Under the pieces are notes generated by a model that saw nothing but the letters and a program-made list of their open reading frames with translations, did no database searches and was not told the DNA's origin. Position numbers and translations under genes: made by a program. From Bacteroidia bacterium (GTDB lineage: Bacteria > Bacteroidota > Bacteroidia > Flavobacteriales > Flavobacteriaceae), in contig JAUIBW010000008.1 of assembly GCA_030427585.1 (NCBI GenBank), forward strand, positions 110,288 to 174,287: a DNA stretch of 64,000 nt. Reading direction: 5' to 3'. Below, piece after piece: positions 34,390-43,220 of this stretch (its first letter is position 1; every line of letters begins with the position of its first letter).

Positions 34390-34818
34390 TACTTAATTGC
34401 TTTAACTAAATTAAACAACATCTTTCTGATAAAAACTACCTTGTTTAACAGATCATTTTGTTCTTTTTCTAAATAGCCTAAATCTTTTGATAAAATCAAA
34501 AGATATTTGACCTCTGAAATAGATCCAGAAGCAATTCGTAAGAATCTTGCAAATTCTTTGTTGGAATCATGACCACAACCTTCAGATATATTGGTTGGAA
34601 CAGAAGTGGATGCTCTTCTTAGTTGTGATATAATCCCAAACCTCTCGTCATCAGGAAACCGCTTAGTTAATTCATAAATTAGTAAACATAATTTATGGCT
34701 TTCTTTCCAAACTTTTAATTCTTTAAAATCTCTCATAAACATATTTTAATCAGTTTCTAAGTACCATTTTTTGACATTACCCCCAATACCAGAAACCTGA
34801 TACCCAAATTCTGATACC
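34357..34818. mobile_element. Candidate mobile unit: four-helix-bundle gene bracketed by inverted repeats, inserted between thiG and thiH
   Basis: The left end (34357-34379, plus strand) is GGTATCAG-N5-GGGTATCGGG. The right end (34796-34818), read on the minus strand, is GGTATCAG-N5-GGGTATCAGG: identical spacing, 17 of 18 specified bases equal. The 462-base unit contains only the four-helix-bundle gene. The left repeat supplies codons 4-11 of thiH. A related repeat cluster without the gene lies at 38187-38247. No transposase is present, so movement would need help in trans. Mobility is inference from structure and position. Confidence 0.5.
34389..34736 (-). CDS. Four-helix-bundle protein (23S rRNA intervening-sequence type, S23)
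   Basis: A 115-residue all-helical protein of the S23/IVS family: FKELKVWKESHKLCLLIYELTKRFP, then IISQLRRASTSVPTNISEGCG and an ARFLRIASGSISEVKYLL helix. The family is known from 23S rRNA intervening sequences and as standalone genes, and is related in fold to the Avd protein of retroelements; the molecular role is unsettled, with nucleic-acid binding suspected. It interrupts the thi operon between thiG and thiH, with no link to thiamine chemistry. Its stop overlaps the thiH ATG. MRDFKEL at 34736 is the family start; an ATG two codons earlier also exists. Confidence 0.88.
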   Translation of the reverse strand: MRDFKELKVWKESHKLCLLIYELTKRFPDDERFGIISQLRRASTSVPTNISEGCGHDSNKEFARFLRIASGSISEVKYLLILSKDLGYLEKEQNDLLNKVVFIRKMLFNLVKAIK

Positions 34819-34823
34819 TCTTT

Positions 34824-35597
34824 TTAACCTTGTGTTAAAAATGATGTTAACGGACTACTTGCCTCTGCATGTTGTTTAACAGGAGCCAATTTTGAGTGGT
34901 ATGCCATATGACCTGCTTCTACAGCCATTTTAAATGCTTTTGCCATCGTTATGGGTTGTTGAGATACTGCAATAGCTGTATTTACCAATACTGCGTCTGC
35001 ACCAATCTCCATCGCTTGAGCCGCATGAGAAGGGCTTCCGATACCAGCATCTACAATCACAGGAACATTACTTTGATCTATGATAATTTCTAAAAACTCT
35101 AATGTTTTTAATCCTTTATTGCTTCCTATTGGAGCACCCAAAGGCATCACACATTGTACTCCTACCTCTTCTAAGCGTTTACACAAAACCGGATCTGCAT
35201 GAATATATGGCATAACCACAAATCCTAGCTTTACCAATTCTGAAGCGGCTTTTAAGGTTTCTATAGGATCGGGTAATAAATATCTTGGATCCGGATGAAT
35301 CTCTAATTTTATCCAGTTTGTCCCTAAAGCTTCTCTTGCTAATTGTGCTGCAAAAATAGCTTCTTTAGCATCACGAACTCCTGATGTATTAGGAAGTAAA
35401 TTAATCCTGGGATGATCCAAATGTTTTAATATATCATCATTCTCATCATTAACATCAACTCTTTTTAATGCTACTGTTATTAATTCACTTTCTGATATAA
35501 GTAATGCATCTCTCATTAACTGAGAAGAGCTAAATTTTCCTGTCCCAGTAAATAAACGGGATGAAAATTCTTTGTCTGCAATTTTTAATTTTTCCAT
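34824..35597 (-). CDS. thiG: Thiazole synthase
   Basis: A 257-residue TIM-barrel enzyme that makes the thiazole phosphate from DXP, dehydroglycine and ThiS thiocarboxylate. The Schiff-base Lys lies in [16 protein letters not shown] (about 95-110); the phosphate site is in [31 protein letters not shown]. The sequence [11 protein letters not shown] at about 12-22 is a family signature. It sits 3 bases after thiE and 82 bases before the four-helix-bundle gene, a gap holding one of the bracketing repeats. Confidence 0.94.
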   Translation of the reverse strand: MEKLKIADKEFSSRLFTGTGKFSSSQLMRDALLISESELITVALKRVDVNDENDDILKHLDHPRINLLPNTSGVRDAKEAIFAAQLAREALGTNWIKLEIHPDPRYLLPDPIETLKAASELVKLGFVVMPYIHADPVLCKRLEEVGVQCVMPLGAPIGSNKGLKTLEFLEIIIDQSNVPVIVDAGIGSPSHAAQAMEIGADAVLVNTAIAVSQQPITMAKAFKMAVEAGHMAYHSKLAPVKQHAEASSPLTSFLTQG

Positions 35598-35600
35598 TTC

Positions 35601-36236
35601 TTAGCGATTAGCTGATAGCTTTTGAACCATTAGTTTTTTTATAGTTTCTATTTTTTTCCCCAGATTTACCTGGTTTGTCAACTCTCCCGAAACAGCAATT
35701 CCTGATATACCTGTCTGCATAAGTATGGTGATATCCTTTTCTGTAATTCCTCCTATTGCAACAACAGGTGTTTCTGCATTTTCATTTTTAAGTTGAGTAA
35801 GAATATTTTGATAACCATCAATCCCTAATACCGGACTTAATTTCTTTTTGGTTACTGTCTCTTGATATGGCCCTAGACCTATGTAATCTACACCATCTTC
35901 TATATGTTGTATGCAATTTTCTAATGTATTTGCAGTACCGCCTATAATACAATTATCTCCCAGAATTTTTCTTGCCTCTCTGGGATTCATATCACTTAAT
36001 CCCAAATGTATGCCATCTGCCAGAACAGCTTTTGCTACACTTACATTATCGTTGACAATCATGATAGCATCATATTGATCACAGATATTTCTACATTGCA
36101 ATGCTGTATTTAAATAAGTAGCCACATCAACCTCTTTAAGGCGTAACTGTATCCATTTACAACCTGCTTTACATGCGTTCTCTATATTTTTTAGATGTTC
36201 TTGCGGAGTTTTACCTTGTGATATATATTGAAGCAT
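35601..36236 (-). CDS. thiE: Thiamine phosphate synthase
   Basis: A 211-residue TIM-barrel enzyme joining the pyrimidine and thiazole units to thiamine phosphate. Motifs: WIQLRLKE (about 33-40), MIVNDNVSVAKAVLADGIHLG, IIGGTANTLENC, YIGLGPYQETVTKKKLSP and VAIGGITEKDI. This is the complete set, so this copy, not the one at 37574, should be the synthase. It is 3 bases upstream of thiG and follows the GNAT gene. Confidence 0.92.
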   Translation of the reverse strand: MLQYISQGKTPQEHLKNIENACKAGCKWIQLRLKEVDVATYLNTALQCRNICDQYDAIMIVNDNVSVAKAVLADGIHLGLSDMNPREARKILGDNCIIGGTANTLENCIQHIEDGVDYIGLGPYQETVTKKKLSPVLGIDGYQNILTQLKNENAETPVVAIGGITEKDITILMQTGISGIAVSGELTNQVNLGKKIETIKKLMVQKLSANR

Positions 36237-36303
36237 AGTGATTAGTTTTAAGAAGTTATGGAGTTAAGAATTGCTTTAGAATAACTGTTTAACAATTTGC
36301 TTA

Positions 36304-36768
36304 TTATTTTATATTTAATTCCATAACAGGTAAAAATCTGTTTGGGATATCACTTTTTATTCTACTAACCGTTTTAAATCCAAATTTGATGTAGAACTTT
36401 TCGGCTTTAGGTTCTGCATATAATTGAATCTTTTCAAAATGACTTTTTTTCATTTTTTTCAAAAAATCATTCATCAAAACAGAACCATATCCTTTCCCAA
36501 TACTATCAGGGTGGAGAAATATATTATCTAGTTCAACTACTTTATCTTCTTTCTCTATATAAGAATAATATCCTTTTATATCATTTCCACAAGTTATTTT
36601 ATACACTTTATTTTCAATAATATAATCCTTTGTTATGGTAAGATCTTTCTCCCATTTTTTAATTTGCTTGTCATCATATCCCCAAAATGCTTTTGATATT
36701 TTGGTCAAGCTAGTTATTTCTTCAGCATCGTTAACATCGGCCTCTACTATTGTTTCTTTATTCATCAT
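36304..36768 (-). CDS. GNAT-family N-acetyltransferase
   Basis: A 154-residue GNAT protein. The acetyl-CoA loop is HPDSIGKGYGSVLMNDFLKKM (about 90-110), matching R/QxxGxG/A as IGKGYG; LYAEPKAEKFYIKFGFK is the C-terminal helix. The substrate is unknown. It sits inside the thi operon between thiD and thiE, a location with no known thiamine role, and may be a resident passenger or act on a thiamine intermediate. The open frame starts at a TTG (36777), but the tandem ATGs at 36768 and 36765 are better. Confidence 0.85.
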   Translation of the reverse strand: MMNKETIVEADVNDAEEITSLTKISKAFWGYDDKQIKKWEKDLTITKDYIIENKVYKITCGNDIKGYYSYIEKEDKVVELDNIFLHPDSIGKGYGSVLMNDFLKKMKKSHFEKIQLYAEPKAEKFYIKFGFKTVSRIKSDIPNRFLPVMELNIK

Positions 36769-36778
36769 ACTAATCAAT

Positions 36779-37555
36779 CTAAATCTTATGATACCCCAAC
36801 AGGCTATTATTTGAACTCAATACTTTTTCGGTATATCTTTTTCCTCTGTAACAAGCTTTGAGCAAAGGAAGTCCTAATGCCAAATATGTTGTAATTGCAG
36901 AAGAAAGCACACAACCGCTTCCGTGTTTTTCTGATATCTTTTGCACTTTTGGGTTTAACACAAACTGTTTCCCATCGCTGGTAAACAACTCATCTTTTCC
37001 GATGGCCTCTTTTCTATGTCCTCCTTTAAGAAAAAGATTTGTTTTATTAGCAATATGAGTGATTGTTTCTTCAATAGTCTTACCTGTATACAATCTTTCT
37101 ATTTCATTATAATTTGGTGTTAAAAGGTAAATTTTGTCTAATACTTCCTCATACTGTTTTTCGATGGTATTCTGGTCATTTAAATCGCCATTATAAGAAT
37201 GAAAATTAAAGTCTGAGCTAGATTTTAATACTGGGTCTAAAACAATTTTAATTGTATTATTTTTTTCTAATACAACATCAATAATTGCATTAAGTACTTC
37301 CCAGTTCTGAACGATCCCTATTTTTACAAAGTCTATGGTAAATCGATCAAATAGTATCTCTATTTGGTTTTTAATCACATCAAAATCCATCCATTGGCAC
37401 GATATGAATTCAACATCATTCTGTATCGTATTTGCGGTACATACAGACAACCCGTAGCCTTTTAATGCTTCAATCGTTTTTATATCTGAGGTAAGCCCTG
37501 CTCCTGCAGACGGATCAAAGCCTGCTATGGTAAGTATATACGGTCTTTTTATCAT
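36779..37555 (-). CDS. thiD: Hydroxymethylpyrimidine/phosphomethylpyrimidine kinase
   Basis: A 258-residue ribokinase-fold kinase adding both phosphates to the thiamine pyrimidine. Motifs: FDPSAGAGLTSDIKTIEAL (about 14-32), LLTPNYNEIERL, FLKGGH, and the anion-hole/catalytic region KHGSGCVLSSAITTYLALG (about 210-228). It is 10 bases upstream of the GNAT ATG and 18 bases after the TenI-like gene. Confidence 0.93.
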   Translation of the reverse strand: MIKRPYILTIAGFDPSAGAGLTSDIKTIEALKGYGLSVCTANTIQNDVEFISCQWMDFDVIKNQIEILFDRFTIDFVKIGIVQNWEVLNAIIDVVLEKNNTIKIVLDPVLKSSSDFNFHSYNGDLNDQNTIEKQYEEVLDKIYLLTPNYNEIERLYTGKTIEETITHIANKTNLFLKGGHRKEAIGKDELFTSDGKQFVLNPKVQKISEKHGSGCVLSSAITTYLALGLPLLKACYRGKRYTEKVLSSNNSLLGYHKI

Positions 37556-37573
37556 TCTTATTCAGCATCAACT

Positions 37574-38176
37574 TTAGGTAGCTTGTATCGTTTTAAGCTT
37601 ATCATAAATTATTTTGAAACTTTCTAACGCATTCTCTGTATTCCATATTCCTCCTAAAACACCTACTCCTTTAAATCCCAGATCAAATGTTGCTTGTAAA
37701 GTGTTTTCATTAATTCCGCCCATCCCTATTACAAACTCATTGAGGTCAGTGACATCAAATCCTTTTCCTGTGTAACCCACTTTTGAAATTGAACTAAAAA
37801 CAGGGCTTAACAAAACATATTCAAAAGTAACCGGGCAACTTCTTATATCCTCTTTAGCATGAAAAGAGCTACTTACTTTGCAACCTTTCGTTTTGAACTT
37901 ATCGACATATTCTTCTAGTTTTTTTTCTAAATCCAGCCGTGGTTGCTCCTGGATATGAATTCCTCTCAACTTAAATTCTTCACATAACTCATGAAATTGA
38001 TGTAGCATCATACGGTTATGGTATTTTGCATCAATTTGATTGAGTAAAGTTTTATATCCTTCAATATTCATAGTAGGTTTACGAAAATGCAGTATTTCTA
38101 AACCATTATCGAATAGTGAATTGATTTTATCGGCTTCACTTTCTAATTCTCGTTCTGATGTTAGTACTATTAGCAT
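37574..38176 (-). CDS. ThiE/TenI-like protein (second paralogue in the operon)
   Basis: A 200-residue TIM-barrel homologue of thiamine phosphate synthase. It begins MLIVLTSERELESEADKINSLF, retains LHFRKP, RGIHIQE, VSSSFHAKEDI, YVLLSPVFSSISKVGYTG and IGMGGINENTL, but lacks the VNDxxxxA and GGTANT segments of the full synthase at 35601. This is the TenI-like pattern; TenI is a thiazole tautomerase in Bacillus. Such a role fits its place between thiC and thiD. A vestigial ThiE is the alternative. The upstream spacer holds the repeat cluster at 38187. Confidence 0.8.
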   Translation of the reverse strand: MLIVLTSERELESEADKINSLFDNGLEILHFRKPTMNIEGYKTLLNQIDAKYHNRMMLHQFHELCEEFKLRGIHIQEQPRLDLEKKLEEYVDKFKTKGCKVSSSFHAKEDIRSCPVTFEYVLLSPVFSSISKVGYTGKGFDVTDLNEFVIGMGGINENTLQATFDLGFKGVGVLGGIWNTENALESFKIIYDKLKTIQAT

Positions 38177-38186
38177 AGATTCTAAA

Positions 38187-38247
38187 TATCAGGTTTCAGC
38201 TATCGGGTATCAGGTTTTAGGTATCAGGGGTTATGAAACCCAATACC
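38187..38247. repeat. Cluster of TATC(A/G)GG repeats between thiC and the TenI-like gene
   Basis: About 60 bases with three or four copies of a GGGTATCAGG-like unit (TATCAGG at 38187, TATCGGGTATCAGG at 38201, GGTATCAGGGG at 38220). The same family brackets the four-helix-bundle gene 3.4 kb away. It could be a scar or a solo end of the same element. Confidence 0.6.
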
Positions 38248-38260
38248 TAACTGCTTACAC

Positions 38261-40132
<1,872 letters not shown>

Positions 40133-40195
40133 TCAGGTTTTGATTATACCTTTTGCTGTTAGTTTTTCTTGTGGTATTAATGATTCGTAATTCAT

Positions 40196-40396
40196 CTACC
40201 CTCCTTGAGTAGCTTTTATGATTACTATATCATCATCGCTTTCTATCATTGTTTGTTCCCATTCTTCTTTAGAAATGACTTTATTATTAATGGCAATAGC
40301 AATTCCGTTAGGAAGAATATCTAATTGCTCTAACAGTTTTTTTATTGAACTGTTTTCTGAAATTGATTGAGATTGATTGTTAACGTTTATGGTCAT
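40196..40396 (-). CDS. thiS: Sulfur carrier protein ThiS
   Basis: A 66-residue ubiquitin-like protein ending KATQGG; the terminal Gly-Gly is adenylated and then thiocarboxylated to donate sulfur to thiazole. It is the first gene of the operon, 84 bases downstream of the TPP riboswitch. The adenylating partner ThiF is not in this operon, so it must lie elsewhere. Confidence 0.92.
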   Translation of the reverse strand: MTINVNNQSQSISENSSIKKLLEQLDILPNGIAIAINNKVISKEEWEQTMIESDDDIVIIKATQGG

Positions 40397-40480
40397 TTTT
40401 TATATATTAATTCCATAAACTTTAGGTCATAACTGCCTAAATAGAGAAGAAAAACCACATGTATAAAATGTGATATTTAC

Positions 40481-40560
40481 TTTTCCCTTCGTCGGTACTA
40501 ACCGCATCAGGTTCAAAGGGTATTTCTCAGACCTAACCGAAGTTAAGGACACCCCTAAAG
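40481..40560 (-). ncRNA. TPP riboswitch (THI element) upstream of thiS-thiC operon
   Basis: On the minus strand the element starts at the GGGGTG core, contains CTGAGAAATACCC, then GAACCTGATGCGGTTAGTACC and GAAGGGAAAA. These are the pyrimidine-binding (CUGAGA) and pyrophosphate-side (ACCUGAU...) parts of the THI box. The last base is 84 nucleotides from the thiS start, so repression of translation or transcription by TPP is expected. Confidence 0.97.
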
Positions 40561-40595
40561 TTTATGTTATAAAAGTAATAAAACTTATATAAAAA

Positions 40596-40624
40596 AGAAG
40601 GTTAAAGCCAAGTTTTAACCTTCT
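40596..40624 (-). terminator. Terminator after the TonB-dependent receptor
   Basis: An 11-bp stem AGAAGGTTAAA / TTTAACCTTCT, followed on the minus strand by a T tract, within 35 bases after the receptor stop. It separates the receptor from the riboswitch-controlled thi operon. Confidence 0.85.
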
Positions 40625-40629
40625 CTTAT

Positions 40630-42849
40630 TTAAAATTTCAATGTTGCACCAAGCAAAAAATTAATTCCTGCCTGCGGATAAAAACCTGCTCCCTCGATGG
40701 TAGTAACCGTACCTGGATTAGAAAAATCATCATCAAATGTAAAAAAGTATCCATTAGATACATATTCCTCGTCAAAGACATTATTCACCAAGCCTGTTAA
40801 TACTATTGATTTAAAAACAGGAATATTCTTTATTTCATATACCACATTAAGGTCATTTATAAAGAAACTATCGAGTTTCGAAACTTCACTATCAATATTA
40901 CCCATGTATTGCTCTCCTACAAATTTAGACAGCAATCCTAATTGAAGGTTTTTTATTGGGCGATACATAAACATATTACCTGCTACAATATTAGGAGAAT
41001 ATGAGATGTTTGTATCTCCCAGATTGACAAAACTGCCATCTCTAGAGGTTATAAAATCTTTATTCTTATTTGTACTTAATGAAACATTGGGTTTAATTAC
41101 AAATTGATCAGAAAGTGTAATATCTGCATCTATTTCGATTCCCAAACGATAACTTTCTCCACTGGTTGCTCGAATTGGCGCACCTACATCATCCAGTGCT
41201 CCTGTTAATACCAATTGATCTCTATACCACATATAATAAAGGTTGGTATTTACTACTATTTTGTTTTTCACCAATCGCCACCCTAATTCAATATCATTAA
41301 GTCTTTCTGCTGTATCTATACCATTTTCAAAATCATCTCTTCTTGGTTCTCTATTAGCTCTGGCATAAGATACATATAGATGGTTTGCATCATTTATATG
41401 AAAGGTTGCTCCCATTTTTGGGTTAAAGAATGCATAATTTTTATCTACTTGAAGTGTATCTCTTTTTGAAGTTAATCCTGAGGTTTTGTAATTTACAAAA
41501 CGTCCTTGCAAGTCTAAAAATGCACTCCATCTATCATTAATCCTATAGGTGGTTTTACCAAAAACAGAGTATTCGGTTTTCTTTCCATTTCCGAAATAGT
41601 ATTTGTCTCCACTCTGAAAACCGATAGGATTCTCAGTCCAAATAATTTCACCAAAATGATCCCCATCGTAATAACTATAGAATCCACCAAAATCGATATC
41701 AAGATTATTATCTTTATAGTTCACACTAGCATTTGCAACATAAAAATCATTCTGCAACCATCTTCTACGAAGGTAATCGGTTTGCGTAATTTCTTCTCCG
41801 TTAACAGTAACAGGATTTACTCCTAAAAACGCCAAAGTAGCCTGATCAGAAAATAATACATTACCATAGTGCCACTCATCTACATATTGCTCAAAAAATC
41901 CCCGGCCATATGTATAATTCAAACCTAAGTTTGTAGACCAGTTGTTGTTATACCTTTGATTCCAATGCAATTGGTAATGATCTTGTTTATAATTATCTAC
42001 TTCATTCTCATAAAACCCTTGAAGATTTCCTTCTGCATCATATTGAAATCCTATTGGGTTAAACCGTCTGTCATTTTCTAAAGTAGTCTTATCTATACCA
42101 TTCCATGATTGATATGTAATCTCATGTCCACCAAAGGTAATTGCTTTAATCAAAGTATTATCATTTACATAAGACCCTTGCACGAAATATGATTTTAAAT
42201 CTGAAGAAGCACGGTCGACATAGCCGTCTGATGCTATCGCAGATAAGCGTCCTGCTATTTCTATCTTACTGTTAATTAACCCAGTATTAAATTTTAGGTT
42301 ATGCTTTCTGGTACCAAAGGACCCCACAGTATTCGAAATTTCTGCACTAGCTTTTTCAGAAACAGCATCCGTTAATAAGTTTAAACTTGCTCCGAAAGCA
42401 CCTGAACCATTAGTTGAAGTTCCTATACCGCGCTGAAGCTGAAGATTTTCTACAGAGGAAGCAAAATCAGGAAGGTTTACCCAAAAAGTACCCTGGCTCT
42501 CTGCATCATTAAAAGGTATTCCATTTAATGTAACATTTACTCTTGACGCATCGCTACCTCTTACTCTAATGTATGTATATCCAACTCCGGTTCCTGCATC
42601 AGAAGTCGTAACGACTCCTGGTAAATAATTTAATAAAATCGGAATATCCTGACCTAGATTACGTGTCGCCATTTCTTCTTTAGACAAATTAGAATGGGTG
42701 ATAGGTGAATCTGCTTCTACTCGCACAGATTTTACTAAAACTTCATCTAGTTTTTCTATCTTGGTCTGAGTAGAATCTGTTGATTTTTCCTGAGCCGTAA
42801 GATTAATGCTCAATACTAAAAGTGTAAGATATAATACTACGTTTTTCAT
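40630..42849 (-). CDS. TonB-dependent outer-membrane receptor, probable thiamine receptor
   Basis: A 739-residue TonB-dependent receptor. Signal peptide (about 1-19, SINLTAQ), a TonB-box-like KLDEVLVKS, a plug domain (about 45-160; ILLNYLPGVVTT, TYIRVRGSDASRVNVTLNG), then the 22-strand barrel ending in FLLGATLKF with the terminal Phe. It lacks the carboxypeptidase-like N-terminal extension. The TPP riboswitch in its leader (43010-43101) implies repression by TPP and a role in thiamine or thiamine-precursor uptake, as known for riboswitch-linked receptors in Bacteroidota. Confidence 0.9.
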   Translation of the reverse strand: MKNVVLYLTLLVLSINLTAQEKSTDSTQTKIEKLDEVLVKSVRVEADSPITHSNLSKEEMATRNLGQDIPILLNYLPGVVTTSDAGTGVGYTYIRVRGSDASRVNVTLNGIPFNDAESQGTFWVNLPDFASSVENLQLQRGIGTSTNGSGAFGASLNLLTDAVSEKASAEISNTVGSFGTRKHNLKFNTGLINSKIEIAGRLSAIASDGYVDRASSDLKSYFVQGSYVNDNTLIKAITFGGHEITYQSWNGIDKTTLENDRRFNPIGFQYDAEGNLQGFYENEVDNYKQDHYQLHWNQRYNNNWSTNLGLNYTYGRGFFEQYVDEWHYGNVLFSDQATLAFLGVNPVTVNGEEITQTDYLRRRWLQNDFYVANASVNYKDNNLDIDFGGFYSYYDGDHFGEIIWTENPIGFQSGDKYYFGNGKKTEYSVFGKTTYRINDRWSAFLDLQGRFVNYKTSGLTSKRDTLQVDKNYAFFNPKMGATFHINDANHLYVSYARANREPRRDDFENGIDTAERLNDIELGWRLVKNKIVVNTNLYYMWYRDQLVLTGALDDVGAPIRATSGESYRLGIEIDADITLSDQFVIKPNVSLSTNKNKDFITSRDGSFVNLGDTNISYSPNIVAGNMFMYRPIKNLQLGLLSKFVGEQYMGNIDSEVSKLDSFFINDLNVVYEIKNIPVFKSIVLTGLVNNVFDEEYVSNGYFFTFDDDFSNPGTVTTIEGAGFYPQAGINFLLGATLKF

Positions 42850-43220
42850 CCGTAAACATTCATTACGAATAAAAGGGGTTATTATTCTGTTATAAAATTA
42901 ATACTTAAAAAAGCCTGATACCATTAAGAATACACATTTTAATTAAAATTCTTGGTGTCTTCGATAATGTCATCTTGCTTATCAAAAAAGAAATACATCG
43001 TACCTTTTTTGGTTCCACAGTCCCTTGGCAACATTACTTGCCCAGGTTCATCGGGTATGATCTCAGCCTTTTATATTTAAAACTTAAAAAGCACCCCTTT
43101 TGAGATTTTGGCGCAAAAATACTGTGTTTTATTGATTTATTGTACATTTATTTGATGTAATGTAGGAATCTATACTAAAACAAAGCAATGCTTTGGGTTT
43201 TTTGAAGTTATAAAAGGGTT
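42850..43220. other. 371-base leader region between the receptor and the hybrid kinase
   Basis: Gene-free. Holds the TPP riboswitch (43010-43101, minus strand) and, between it and the receptor ATG, about 160 bases whose fold is not clear; I see no strong terminator in it. The far end contains the promoter region of the hybrid kinase on the plus strand. Confidence 0.6.
43010..43101 (-). ncRNA. TPP riboswitch upstream of the TonB-dependent receptor
   Basis: The minus strand reads AAAAGGGGTGC, a variable arm of about 25 bases, GGCTGAGATCATACCC, then GATGAACCTGGGCAAG and AATGTTGCCAAGGGA. All conserved THI-box segments (GGGGUGC, CUGAGA, ACCUG) are present. It differs in its arm length from the first copy at 40481, so it is not a recent duplicate. 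Confidence 0.95.

Noticed and set aside
34389..34736. Four-helix-bundle gene as evidence of a 23S rRNA intervening sequence here
   Set aside because: No rRNA sequence surrounds it; it is a standalone copy inside the thi operon.
37574..38176. TenI-like gene as a pseudogene
   Set aside because: The frame is intact and keeps a coherent ThiE/TenI pattern, so functional divergence is more likely than decay.
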